Shown: positions 25,668 through 34,277 of the stretch, one piece after another
How the letters are laid out: every line of letters begins with the position of its first letter
Numbering within the stretch: the first letter of the stretch is position 1
Notes under the pieces: model-generated
Seen by the model: only the letters and a program-made list of their open reading frames with translations
The model's database searches: none
What the model was told of the DNA's origin: nothing
Made by a program: the position numbers and the translations under genes
From: an uncultured Pelagibacteraceae bacterium
Lineage (GTDB): Bacteria; Pseudomonadota; Alphaproteobacteria; Pelagibacterales; Pelagibacteraceae
DNA: 64,000 nt
Direction: 5' to 3'
Assembly (NCBI GenBank): GCA_902551985.1
Contig: CACDFI010000003.1
Coordinates: forward strand, 62,001 to 126,000

Positions 25668-27821
25668 TTAATCTATACCCAAATGTTTTTTTCTTTTATC
25701 AACCCAAGTTCTTATTAAATTGTCAAAAATTAAACCTATGAAAGCAACACATATTCCTAATGTTAATCCAATTCCTGCACCTTTTTTGTCTGACAAAGCT
25801 TTTAAAATATATTGTCCTAAATCTTCTGTGCCAATAAATGCCCCTATAATCACCATGAATAGAGCAAAAACTATAGTTTGATTAAGTCCCAACATCATAT
25901 GTGGGAATGCTAAAGGAAACTCTATCTTAAATAATCTTTGAAATTTTGTTACCCCTGACATTGTTGCAGCATCATGTAAACCGGACGGGACACTTCTAAG
26001 TCCTTCTATTGTATATCTCGTTGCAGGTATAGTTGCATAAACTATTACTGCTATAAGAACAGAAGTATCAGTTATACCGAACAGCATCATTACAGGAATT
26101 AAGTATACAAATGATGGAAAGGTTTGGAAAATATCGCATACGTTTAACATAAATTTTGTAGAGTGTTTATTTTGAAAACATAAAGTTCCAACTGTAAATC
26201 CAATAATACAAGACACAATCACACCAAATGTTGCCATATAAGTTGTGACTAAAGCTCTATCCCACCAAGGACTTAATGCTATAAATAAAGTCAAACCACA
26301 AACTACTAAAGCTGATCTTGCGCCACCAATCAAATATCCCGCTCCAACTACCAACACTATTGTAGCTATCGCTGGCATTCTTAAATATAAAGCTCTCATT
26401 GGCTGAAGTACTTCAACAATCAACCACGTATTAAACGCTTTTATGTAAACAAAAAATGTATCAAATATCCAGTCAACTCCTTTATTCCAAAAACCAGCAG
26501 TTGATATCCCCTTATTATGTGGAACTTCAAATAAATAATTATATCCGTCTTTAAAATAAATAGATCCAAAATACGCTAACGCAATTCCTACAATCATTAT
26601 TAGTCCAAAAAATAATGAGTTTTTATTCCTTTGGAAAAAATTTAGATTCCCAAAATAATCAACTTGTTTATTTGCCCAGGCTAAGGACATTTTATCCAAT
26701 AGAATTGCAATTAAACTTATACAAAGTCCTGCTTCTAAAGCTAATCCAATGTTTAACTGATTTAATGCTAACAATAAATTAAACCCTAGACCTTTTGCTC
26801 CAATAAAAGCGGATATAACAGCCATAGAAAAACAAACCATTATAACTTGATTAACTCCAATCAAAATATCTCGTCTTGCTGTTGGAATTAAAACTTTGAA
26901 CATTAGTTGCCAATTATTACATCCACTCATTCTACCAGCTTCAATAACTTCCGGTGGTACAGCTCTTAATCCTAATAAGGTCAATAATATCATAGGAGGC
27001 ACAGCTACAATCATTGTTATAATTACTGCTGCATGATCCCCAACTCCAAAAAGTACAAGAGCAGGAACTAACACAGCGTACTGAGGCATTGTCTGCATGA
27101 CTAAAAGTATTGGATATAACGCTTTTTCAACTCTTTTACTCTTAAAGGCAGCAATACCAAGACTTAATCCAAATATAAATGATAGTGGTGCTGCAACTAA
27201 AATAAAAGATAATGTCTGCATTGATGGTTTCCACTGACCAAAAATAGAAATATAAGTCATTGCTAAACCTGCAAAAATGGCCAACCCTCTACCACCTAAC
27301 TTATAAGCAAGTATTGCAGAACCTGCAGCAACAATAGTCCATGGTAAGCCAGGTAATTCTGCCCAAGGATTAGCATCAATCCAATCCCAACTTGTAAATG
27401 CTACGATAGTTTCAAGTCCACCAAGTAAAATCTCTCTAATTAATTCTATTAAAAATGTCATAAAGGCAGTTAAATTTCTAGTAATTTGTAAAACTAAAGG
27501 TCTAGTTTTATATTCTTGAGTATCTTCGTTCCAAAACTCCATTGGCATCCAATCATTCATTAAGAAGAATAATGAGTCATTTATCCAAATTGGTAACCAA
27601 CCAAGTAAAGGAGGCAGTCTCCAAAAAACATCAAAAGCGTAATACCTCACCTCTTTTCCTAAAAAAACAAAAGTGCTTTGATTGGGATCTTTTACAAATT
27701 CAGCTTGCCCTCTAATAAATTTATAAGTTTCAGGTACATCAATTGCAAAACATAAAGCAAAAAATACTATTAATAAAAATATCCATTGAAATAATTTTGG
27801 GTATTTTTTAAATAATTCCAT
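25668..27821 (-). CDS. Betaine/TMAO-type ABC transporter, fused double permease
   Basis: A 717-residue membrane protein with two ProW/OpuAB-type permease domains in one chain. Each half has an EAA loop: PPEVIEAGRMSGCNNWQLMF near residue 290 and GLHDAATMSGVTKFQRLFKI near residue 620. The first membrane span is near residue 12-30 and a long hydrophilic region precedes the first domain. Fused permeases of this kind occur in glycine betaine and TMAO uptake systems (TmoW). It lies 3 nt after the ATPase gene and 4 nt before glpK. The binding protein is encoded about 3 kb upstream, after three unrelated genes. Substrate is inferred from the tmm/tdm neighbours. Confidence 0.9.
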   Translation of the reverse strand: MELFKKYPKLFQWIFLLIVFFALCFAIDVPETYKFIRGQAEFVKDPNQSTFVFLGKEVRYYAFDVFWRLPPLLGWLPIWINDSLFFLMNDWMPMEFWNEDTQEYKTRPLVLQITRNLTAFMTFLIELIREILLGGLETIVAFTSWDWIDANPWAELPGLPWTIVAAGSAILAYKLGGRGLAIFAGLAMTYISIFGQWKPSMQTLSFILVAAPLSFIFGLSLGIAAFKSKRVEKALYPILLVMQTMPQYAVLVPALVLFGVGDHAAVIITMIVAVPPMILLTLLGLRAVPPEVIEAGRMSGCNNWQLMFKVLIPTARRDILIGVNQVIMVCFSMAVISAFIGAKGLGFNLLLALNQLNIGLALEAGLCISLIAILLDKMSLAWANKQVDYFGNLNFFQRNKNSLFFGLIMIVGIALAYFGSIYFKDGYNYLFEVPHNKGISTAGFWNKGVDWIFDTFFVYIKAFNTWLIVEVLQPMRALYLRMPAIATIVLVVGAGYLIGGARSALVVCGLTLFIALSPWWDRALVTTYMATFGVIVSCIIGFTVGTLCFQNKHSTKFMLNVCDIFQTFPSFVYLIPVMMLFGITDTSVLIAVIVYATIPATRYTIEGLRSVPSGLHDAATMSGVTKFQRLFKIEFPLAFPHMMLGLNQTIVFALFMVIIGAFIGTEDLGQYILKALSDKKGAGIGLTLGICVAFIGLIFDNLIRTWVDKRKKHLGID

Positions 27822-27824
27822 AAA

Positions 27825-28856
27825 TTAATTATTAGTTTTTCTTCCTCCAAAAACTGTATTAATTATTTTTGTTGGATTAATAGATCCTACAATATTATTA
27901 TTGTTGTCTATTACAGCTACAGTCTTTTCTTGTGTTAATATTTTTTCTGCCACATTTTCAATTATCTCGTCTTTTGAAACTTTTAAATCTCCTATATCTT
28001 CTGTGGTTGTAGAATCCATAACATCCTCAATTAATAAAACTTTTTCTCTTGGCACTTCCTCAGTAAATTTTCTTACATATTCAGTTGCTGGATTTAAGAC
28101 AATATTTGCAGGAGTATCTAATTGTTCAATAATTCCATCTTTCATAATTGCAATACGATCAGCAAGTTTTAGAGCTTCGTCAAAATCATGAGTAATGAAC
28201 ATAATTGTTTTTTGTAACTTTTCTTGGAGTCTTAAGAATTCATCTTGCATCTCTTTTCGAATCAAGGGGTCTAGCGCTGAAAAAGGTTCATCTAAAAACC
28301 AAATATCTGGCTCAACTGCTAATGATCTTGCAATACCTACTCTTTGTTGTTGTCCTCCAGATAATTCTCGAGGGAAATAGTTTTCTCTTCCATCCAAGCC
28401 AACTAATTTGACCATATCCATTGCTTTATTGATGCTATCCTCTGTATTAATCCCTTTAATTTGTAAAGGAAAAGCAATGTTTTCAACTACTGTTTTATGG
28501 GGAAGAAGCGCAAAGCTCTGAAAAACCATTCCCATTTTATTTCTTCTAAGATCGATCAATTCTTTATTATTTAAATTTAATAGATCTTGACCTTCAATAA
28601 ATATCTTCCCACCAGTTGCATCTGTTAATCTTGAGATACATCTTAGCAATGTAGACTTACCTGATCCTGAAAGTCCCATTACGACCAACATTTCTCCTTT
28701 TGATACCTCAAAGGAAGCATTATTTACACCAACTATACATCCATTTTCTTGAAAAGTTTTTGCATCTACATTGCCATTCGCTTCCTTAAGCATAGTTTCA
28801 GCATTTTCGCCAAATATCTTATAAACAGACTCACATTTAATTACTGGTTCAGACAT
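27825..28856 (-). CDS. Betaine/TMAO-type ABC transporter ATPase (ProV-like)
   Basis: A 343-residue nucleotide-binding subunit: Walker A GLSGSGKST near residue 62, Q-loop VFQSFALLP, signature LSGGQQQRVGIARSL near 165, Walker B IWFLDEPFSALDP near 188 and switch FITHDFDEAL. A C-terminal region of about 90 residues after the ATPase resembles a CBS-type domain (KTVAVIDNNNNIVGSI), as in ProV/OpuAA, where it senses ionic strength. The N-terminal VYKIFGENAETML is the usual ProV opening. It precedes the double permease by 3 nt. This is the only ABC ATPase gene in the window. Confidence 0.93.
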   Translation of the reverse strand: MSEPVIKCESVYKIFGENAETMLKEANGNVDAKTFQENGCIVGVNNASFEVSKGEMLVVMGLSGSGKSTLLRCISRLTDATGGKIFIEGQDLLNLNNKELIDLRRNKMGMVFQSFALLPHKTVVENIAFPLQIKGINTEDSINKAMDMVKLVGLDGRENYFPRELSGGQQQRVGIARSLAVEPDIWFLDEPFSALDPLIRKEMQDEFLRLQEKLQKTIMFITHDFDEALKLADRIAIMKDGIIEQLDTPANIVLNPATEYVRKFTEEVPREKVLLIEDVMDSTTTEDIGDLKVSKDEIIENVAEKILTQEKTVAVIDNNNNIVGSINPTKIINTVFGGRKTNN

Positions 28857-28921
28857 AAAATATAATAAAGTTATACGAAATTAAGATAAATTAAAATCTC
28901 TTTAATTTGTTAAATTTCCTC

Positions 28922-29467
28922 CTAAAAATTTTTAATAAAATAAACTCTTGTATCAATCCCTGTACTTAGAAAACTTAATGCTTCACCACTTACAGAAATA
29001 GTTTCATCTACACCAACATTATTTCCACTAACTACAAAGCCAGCAAAGCACTTATTTTTTTCTTTATCCCATTTAACAAACGTTTCATCAATCTTGTTAC
29101 CATTAATAGTATAAATTTCGTGTGCCCTGAAATTTAAAAAATTTGCTCCCATAATTGCACGTTGAGGAATAAGTTTTGTTGCTTTACAAACCGCCTCATA
29201 TAATTCATCTGATAATTTAAAATGATCAGTTCCATCAAAAGAAACTAAAATTCCTGATGGAAGACTTGAGATTAATTTATTAAGTTTTCTCTCTTGAGCA
29301 ATTCTTTCTTCTTCTATTTTCATTTTAGCAACCAACTCATCACCTTCACCAAACATTTTATTTAGGATAAAAAAAGTTATAAATATAATAATCATAATTC
29401 CTATTAGTCCACCAAACTGTTTGATTGGTTCTGGTAATTCCTTAAAATTATTCTTGTAGTTTTCCAT
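28922..29467 (-). CDS. Uncharacterised single-span membrane protein
   Basis: About 181 residues from the ATG of MENYKNNFKELPEP. One membrane span (GLIGIMIIIFITFFIL, near residue 25-40) is followed by a charged coiled-coil-like segment (EEERIAQERKLNKL) and a soluble domain of about 120 residues with two cysteines and beta-rich sequence ending TRVYFIKNF. I do not recognise the domain. The start used overlaps the MORN gene by 20 nt; an upstream in-frame start at 29524 would overlap by 77 nt and is less likely. It lies between the transporter ATPase and the MORN gene on the same strand. Confidence 0.65.
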   Translation of the reverse strand: MENYKNNFKELPEPIKQFGGLIGIMIIIFITFFILNKMFGEGDELVAKMKIEEERIAQERKLNKLISSLPSGILVSFDGTDHFKLSDELYEAVCKATKLIPQRAIMGANFLNFRAHEIYTINGNKIDETFVKWDKEKNKCFAGFVVSGNNVGVDETISVSGEALSFLSTGIDTRVYFIKNF

Positions 29468-29825
29468 TTTTCCAAATACCAGTTTTTTGTTTTCCATCAG
29501 ACCAAGTAAAAGTTCCTTTACCATTCATAAATCCTTTGGCCCATTCACCTTCGTAAGTTGAGCCATCGGGAAAAAATAAAGTTCCAACACCGCTCCATTC
29601 GCTATTTTTAAATTCGCCTTTGTAAATATATCCGTTAGGCCAGGTTTCTACTCCTTGACCATGTTTTTTGGTTGCAACCCACTCACCTTCATAGGTTGTT
29701 TTGTCTGTGTAAATCCATTTACCATACCCGTTTTCACAGTTTCCTTCTTTGCAACCTGTGCTTCTTGCCTGGGCAATTGACGTTACTAAAAGGTAAAAAA
29801 GGATGCAAAATATGAGTCTTTTCAT
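29448..29825 (-). CDS. Exported MORN-repeat protein
   Basis: A 125-residue protein with a signal peptide (MKRLIFCILFYLLVTSIAQA) and about four MORN repeats, for example TTYEGEWVATKKHGQGVETW, YIYKGEFKNSEWSGVGTLFF and STYEGEWAKGFMNGKGTF. MORN repeats form a rigid beta-meander used in membrane association and protein scaffolding. A cysteine pair lies just after the signal peptide (GCKEGNCENGYG). It overlaps the following membrane-protein gene by 20 nt. Its role here, between parts of an amine transporter, is unknown. Confidence 0.85.
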   Translation of the reverse strand: MKRLIFCILFYLLVTSIAQARSTGCKEGNCENGYGKWIYTDKTTYEGEWVATKKHGQGVETWPNGYIYKGEFKNSEWSGVGTLFFPDGSTYEGEWAKGFMNGKGTFTWSDGKQKTGIWKNGKLQE

Positions 29826-29859
29826 GCTTTCATTTTACACATTATTTATCAAAAAAAAA

Positions 29860-30321
29860 TTAGGCATTTTTTGTTTTATTTTTACAATAATAAATAGTTA
29901 TATATTTTTCTGAATTTTCGCTGTTAATGTTCTTAGTTATTTCATGAATTAATTCTCCAGTTTTTCTAGTAATTATTGCAGATTCTGAATAACTTTTTTC
30001 TTTATTGAATGCTTTAAATAAAACCACATCTTTATTTACTATTTTCACATCATAATTTGAGTTTTGTGAAAAAAAATCTGACAATCCATTTACCATCAAA
30101 GTACTTGGTTGATTTGTATATAATTTTAAAGAATTTAGGTTCTGTTCATCAACTTCTTCCACTAAAAACGTTTTGTAATTATATTCAGAGTTTTTGATTA
30201 TTTTTTTTTCTAATTTACAATGAAATTCCAAATTAAGATCTTCATTTATATTAATATTTTTTGCAAAAACATTACTGAGAGAAATAAGGGTAAAAAATAT
30301 TAAATAAAATAATTTGATCAT
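29860..30321 (-). CDS. Uncharacterised secreted protein
   Basis: A 153-residue protein from the ATG of MIKLFYLIFF; a GTG directly upstream is an alternative. It has a signal peptide ending near SNVFA, then a beta-rich domain with two cysteines, one early (FHCKLEKK) and one near the end (IYYCKNKT), which could form a disulfide. I do not recognise a family. It is the first gene downstream of the binding-protein terminator and precedes the MORN gene by 34 nt, so it may start a small unit of its own. Confidence 0.65.
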   Translation of the reverse strand: MIKLFYLIFFTLISLSNVFAKNININEDLNLEFHCKLEKKIIKNSEYNYKTFLVEEVDEQNLNSLKLYTNQPSTLMVNGLSDFFSQNSNYDVKIVNKDVVLFKAFNKEKSYSESAIITRKTGELIHEITKNINSENSEKYITIYYCKNKTKNA

Positions 30322-30344
30322 CACATATTAATTTTTATTAAAAA

Positions 30345-30375
30345 AAATCTCCCCCAACATAGTTGGGAGAGATTT
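30345..30375 (-). terminator. Rho-independent terminator after the betaine/TMAO binding-protein gene
   Basis: On the minus strand AAATCTCTCCCAAC pairs with GTTGGGGGAGATTT around a 3-base loop: 14 pairs with one G-U wobble. The 3' arm runs directly into a tract of at least four further U residues. It lies 20 nt beyond the stop of the binding-protein gene. It would separate most binding-protein transcripts from the downstream small genes and the ATPase/permease, giving excess binding protein. Confidence 0.9.
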
Positions 30376-30395
30376 AATTTTTTAGTTTTTAAAGC

Positions 30396-31343
30396 TTATT
30401 TTGTAAAAGCTTGCCAAACACTCTTGTTATCAGCTAACCATTTTTTTGCTGCATCTTCATGAGTCATCTTGTCAACGTCAACTAAAGCTGCCATTGCACC
30501 AATTTGACTTGTAGAGAAAGAAAGTTTTTGAAACGCCTTAGCTGCTGCAGGATGAGTTTTTGGAAAATCTTCATGCGCTGCTTTTTTCAAATATCCATCT
30601 GGAGAACCACATTTTCCATCTCCACCATCTTCTGGTCTACAACCAGCTGTGTATGGAGGAAAGTCGATGAAAGTAAAACCAGCACCATCTGTAAAGTTTG
30701 GTGTCCAGTTAAATATGATAGTTCCTCTTCCTTCTTTTTTAGCTGCTGCTAATTCTGCCCATAAAGCATCTGCACTACCAGCAAATTTAACCCACCATAA
30801 ATCTCCTAAACCAAGAGCATCAACTCTTTGAGGTATTAAATCTCCATGCCAAGTTTGTGGTCCTTCCAACATTCTTCCTTTTCCATCTGGAGAGTCAGGT
30901 GTTGTAAAGTTTTTTGCACAATCTGGATTTTTTAAAGCAGTCCAATCAGGTAGACCTGGGCATAAGCCTTTTTCTACAACCCAGTTAGGATAACCCATAT
31001 CTTCAAGAGTTCTTGCTTCGTGATCACCCATATCTAATAAACCACCTTTATCTAAAGCAGTTGTGAATGATTTACCAAAAGCAGATTCCCACACTTCGTG
31101 AGATATAGTTACGTCTCCAATTCTAATTGACTCGTATACTGCCTGTGAGTCAGCATTTACATATTTTACATTGTTACCCATGCTTTCAAATATTCCACCA
31201 ATAACATACGCCATTACAATTTGGCTTGACCAGTTATGAGTTGGGATAACAATCGGTTTTTTACTATCCGCTGCGTTAGAAATTCCTGCAAAACTTACAA
31301 GAGAAATCACTAAAGCTGATAGTAGAGATATTATTTTTCTCAT
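30396..31343 (-). CDS. Betaine/TMAO-type ABC transporter solute-binding protein (OpuAC family)
   Basis: A 315-residue periplasmic protein with signal peptide MRKIISLLSALVISLVSFAG and mature start near AADSKKP. THNWSSQIVMAYVIGGIFE and the tryptophan-rich ligand region (ISHEVWESAFGK, WHGDLIP, FNWTPNFTDGAGFTF) match OpuAC/ProX binding proteins that hold quaternary amines in an aromatic cage. Four cysteines occur in GLCPGLPDW, NPDCAKNF, AGCRPED and GKCGSPDG, which could form two disulfides. A strong GGGGAAAT ribosome site precedes the ATG. It is divergent from tdm, which favours TMAO (TmoX-like), although glycine betaine, choline or a mixed range cannot be excluded. Confidence 0.88.
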   Translation of the reverse strand: MRKIISLLSALVISLVSFAGISNAADSKKPIVIPTHNWSSQIVMAYVIGGIFESMGNNVKYVNADSQAVYESIRIGDVTISHEVWESAFGKSFTTALDKGGLLDMGDHEARTLEDMGYPNWVVEKGLCPGLPDWTALKNPDCAKNFTTPDSPDGKGRMLEGPQTWHGDLIPQRVDALGLGDLWWVKFAGSADALWAELAAAKKEGRGTIIFNWTPNFTDGAGFTFIDFPPYTAGCRPEDGGDGKCGSPDGYLKKAAHEDFPKTHPAAAKAFQKLSFSTSQIGAMAALVDVDKMTHEDAAKKWLADNKSVWQAFTK

Positions 31344-31490
31344 TATTTCCCCTTTCCTTAATATTAAGAATTAAATTATCTTCTCTATTAAAGAGACAGT
31401 CAATAAGCAAAATAGATACAAATGTATATATAAAATTTATATATAAATTTATTGATACTTTAATATAGTTTGGGCATATTTAAATTATTT
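31344..31490. promoter_or_regulatory. Divergent control region of binding-protein and tdm genes
   Basis: This gap of about 147 nt must contain both promoters. A perfect 10-bp inverted repeat with a single central base (TATATATAAA-A-TTTATATATA) lies at 31425-31445, and a 12-bp palindrome CTTAATATTAAG lies near 31355-31367. TAATATAGT at 31461-31469 is a possible minus-10 for tdm. The palindromes could be operators, but such AT repeats also arise by chance in this genome. Confidence 0.4.
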
Positions 31491-33830
31491 ATGCAAACTA
31501 GTTTAGCGATAAAAGAACCTGGTTTAAATGTACTACCACCTGGAGTTGAAAGATATATTGTCAATGCAGGTGGAATTACTGGAATTCAAATTTTTCCTGA
31601 TGACGAAATTCAAATAATTAATAATGAAGGAAATCAAATTTGCGAAATCAATTCTTTCGATAAAAACGGAAACTCAGAATTAGGTCTTTTAAATTTAAAA
31701 GAAAATAAAAATTCTTCTGAAATAAAAAAAATACTTTTTAAAAAAGAAGAAAGTTCTATGCAGGCTTTGCTTCAACTAAACAAAAGAAATTTAAAAATTG
31801 AAAAAGCTAAGTCAGCAATATTATTTGATAGAAATACTATAGCTGGTGAAAAAATAAATTTAAAATCTAAAGATAAATGTTATTGCATATTTGCAGCGCC
31901 TGCAGATGACATGCTTGTTCATGATCAAAATCCACCATCAGATTTAACAATAATTATAAAAAGAGCTAAAATTAAAAATAATGATAAAGAATTTTCATTA
32001 ATACCAGATCCAATTTATGATCCAGATCATGAGGTAAATATTGATAGAAAAACTGCAACTGGCTATCAAGTCAAAGCTGGTGATTACATTCAAATTATAA
32101 CACCAACAGGAAGACAATGTTCAGACTTTGTTGCTTATGATACAGCTAAATTAGAAAAAGGTTTGGAGAGAGGTCTTGATTGGCAAACAACTAGAACTTT
32201 TATGGGTCACACTTTTCCTGGTCCAGGTTTATATTCAAAATTTTATGATACTGATCATGAACCTTTAATAGAAGTGATAAGAGATACTGTTGGTATACAC
32301 GATACATTCAACTTAGCTTGTACTTCAAAATATTATGAAGACTCAGGATATTTTGGGCATGCAAATTGTTCTGATAATTTAAATGGATCTATGGAAAAAT
32401 ATGGAGTAGAGAAAAAAAAAGGTTGGCAGGCAATAAATCTTTTTTTTAATACATCTGCTGGAGGTCTAAATTCAGTAACTTCAGACGAGTCATATGCAAG
32501 ACCAGGTGATTATGTAATATTTAAAGCACTTAAAGATTTAACCTGTGGGACAACAGCTTGTCCTAGTGATATTGATAGCTGTAATGGATGGAACCCTACT
32601 GATATTTTTGTTAGAACTTATGAAAAAAGTAAAGAATTTACAAAATCTTATGGATTTAGAATGAAAACAGATTCAGAAAATAAACTTACAAGGAACACAG
32701 GGTTTTACGAAAGAACTTCTAAACTAACTAGAAACTTTGTTGATGCTAGAGGTTTTTGGTTACCAAATGATTATACAAAACATGGAGTAATTAACGAATA
32801 TAATGCTTGTAGAGAAAAAGCTGTTTTAATTGATTTATCTTCTTTAAGAAAGTTTGAAATTCTTGGTCCTGATGCTGAAGAATTAATGAATTACACTTTA
32901 ACTCGAAACGTTAAAAAACTTTCAGTAGGCCAAATTGTTTATTCAGCAATGTGCTATGAAAATGGGACCATGTTTGATGATGGCACTTTATTAAAACTTA
33001 GTGATCATGGTTTTAGATGGGTTTGTGGAGATGAGTATGGTGGGGAATGGCTTAAAGAACAGGCAAAAAAGAAAAATTATAAAGTTCATATAAAAAATTC
33101 TACAGACCAAATAAATAACCTATCTTTGCAAGGGCCAAAAAGTAGAAAAATTTTAGAAAAAATAATTTTTACACCTCCTACACAGCCCTCTATATCTGAA
33201 TTAGAATGGTTTAGATTTAGTATTTGTAGATTAGAAGAATTAAATGGAATACCATTAATTGTTTCAAGGACTGGTTATACTGGTGAACTTGGTTTTGAAA
33301 TTTGGTGTCACCCAAGCGATGCACCAACTGTTTGGGATAAAGTAATGGAAGCAGGTAAAGACGAAGGTTTGATACCTGCTGGTTTTGCTGCTTTAGATCT
33401 TTTAAGAATTGAAGCTGGTTTAATATTATTTGGTAATGAATTTGACGGGCAACAAGATCCCTTTGAAGCAGGGATCGGTTTTTCTGTACCATTAAAATCT
33501 AAAACGGAAGATTTTATAGGAAGAGAAAACCTAATTAAAAGAAAAGAAAACCCTCAAAAAAAATTAGTTGGGTTAGAATTGATTGGTAAAGAACAAGCAA
33601 ACCATGGAGACTGTGTACATATTGGAAGATCTCAAGTTGGAGTAATTACAAGTGGTTGTATTTCACCAACACTAAATAAAAATATTGCCTTATGCAGAAT
33701 AGATGTAGGTCATTCAGAAATAGGAAATGAAGTTGAAATTGGAAAAATAGATGGTCACCAAAAAAGAATTCCAGCTAAAATTGTAGGATTTCCTCATTAC
33801 GATCCTAAGAAAACTAAAGTTAGATCATAA
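31491..33830 (+). CDS. tdm: Trimethylamine N-oxide demethylase Tdm
   Basis: Tdm splits TMAO to dimethylamine and formaldehyde. The architecture is diagnostic. An N-terminal region of about 180 residues is followed by a DUF1989 domain (residues about 190-380: IITPTGRQCSDFVAYD, FNLACTSKYYEDSG, then a cysteine cluster in TCGTTACPSDIDSCNGWNP that would bind zinc). From about residue 430 there is a complete GcvT tetrahydrofolate-binding domain (GRE-type VLIDLSSLRKFEI, LSLQGPKSRKILE, SRTGYTGELGFEIWC), which can capture formaldehyde as methylene-THF. The ATG of MQTSLAIKEPG is preferred to a TTG at 31470. The stop overlaps the next start by one base. Confidence 0.92.
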   Translation: MQTSLAIKEPGLNVLPPGVERYIVNAGGITGIQIFPDDEIQIINNEGNQICEINSFDKNGNSELGLLNLKENKNSSEIKKILFKKEESSMQALLQLNKRNLKIEKAKSAILFDRNTIAGEKINLKSKDKCYCIFAAPADDMLVHDQNPPSDLTIIIKRAKIKNNDKEFSLIPDPIYDPDHEVNIDRKTATGYQVKAGDYIQIITPTGRQCSDFVAYDTAKLEKGLERGLDWQTTRTFMGHTFPGPGLYSKFYDTDHEPLIEVIRDTVGIHDTFNLACTSKYYEDSGYFGHANCSDNLNGSMEKYGVEKKKGWQAINLFFNTSAGGLNSVTSDESYARPGDYVIFKALKDLTCGTTACPSDIDSCNGWNPTDIFVRTYEKSKEFTKSYGFRMKTDSENKLTRNTGFYERTSKLTRNFVDARGFWLPNDYTKHGVINEYNACREKAVLIDLSSLRKFEILGPDAEELMNYTLTRNVKKLSVGQIVYSAMCYENGTMFDDGTLLKLSDHGFRWVCGDEYGGEWLKEQAKKKNYKVHIKNSTDQINNLSLQGPKSRKILEKIIFTPPTQPSISELEWFRFSICRLEELNGIPLIVSRTGYTGELGFEIWCHPSDAPTVWDKVMEAGKDEGLIPAGFAALDLLRIEAGLILFGNEFDGQQDPFEAGIGFSVPLKSKTEDFIGRENLIKRKENPQKKLVGLELIGKEQANHGDCVHIGRSQVGVITSGCISPTLNKNIALCRIDVGHSEIGNEVEIGKIDGHQKRIPAKIVGFPHYDPKKTKVRS

Positions 33831-34180
33831 TGCCTAAATCAACAAAAGATCTATTAGAATTTTGGGAAGATCAAATGAAACTTTCACATACTTCTAGCAA
33901 CTACTTTTTTAGAAAATCACCTTCACACTATCATATGATGCTGCTTGTAATGTCTGCATTTAAATTAAAGCAAAATCTATCTGTAGAAGAATTAAAAACA
34001 AAATTATTTAAAACTTCACGACCAAAATCTGCTTTAATTATTAATGAGGCATGTGAAAAAGGGTTTTTTTATTTAGAGAAAACCTCAGAAGATCAAAGAA
34101 AAAAATATATTAAACCAAGCACCTCATTTATTGAGGAATTTAACGATTATTTGTCAACTCTTAAGAATTTAAGTTTTTAA
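33830..34180 (+). CDS. Small MarR-like winged-helix protein
   Basis: A 116-residue basic protein without known name. The middle reads LSVEELKTKLFKTSRPKSAL followed by INEACEKGFFYLEKTSEDQR and KKYIKPS. This order (helix, recognition-type helix, E-x-G-hydrophobic turn, then a Glu-Asp-x-Arg wing) matches MarR-type winged helix DNA-binding domains. The N-terminal helix region (FWEDQMKLSHTSSNYFFRKSPSHYHMM) would dimerise. It overlaps the tdm stop by one base, so it is made with tdm. A role as regulator of the methylamine genes is inferred; no ligand site is identified. Confidence 0.6.
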   Translation: MPKSTKDLLEFWEDQMKLSHTSSNYFFRKSPSHYHMMLLVMSAFKLKQNLSVEELKTKLFKTSRPKSALIINEACEKGFFYLEKTSEDQRKKYIKPSTSFIEEFNDYLSTLKNLSF

Positions 34181-34277
34181 TGGTTTATAACTTTAAGGTT
34201 GTATAACTTTTTATTTCTAAATTTTATATATAAAAAAAATTATATATTTAACCTCTTCCAAAAAATAATGTTTCATC

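Noticed and set aside
28857..28921. Possible extra small gene between the ATPase and the single-span protein
   Set aside because: Only 65 nt with stops in all frames; best read as a short spacer with a ribosome site.
29468..29524. Longer start for the single-span protein
   Set aside because: It would overlap the MORN gene by 77 nt; the ATG at 29467 precedes a more natural N-terminus.
30504..30831. Plus-strand frames opposite the betaine/TMAO binding protein
   Set aside because: Antisense to a confident gene; Ser/Trp/Cys-rich composition expected from complementing the real frame.
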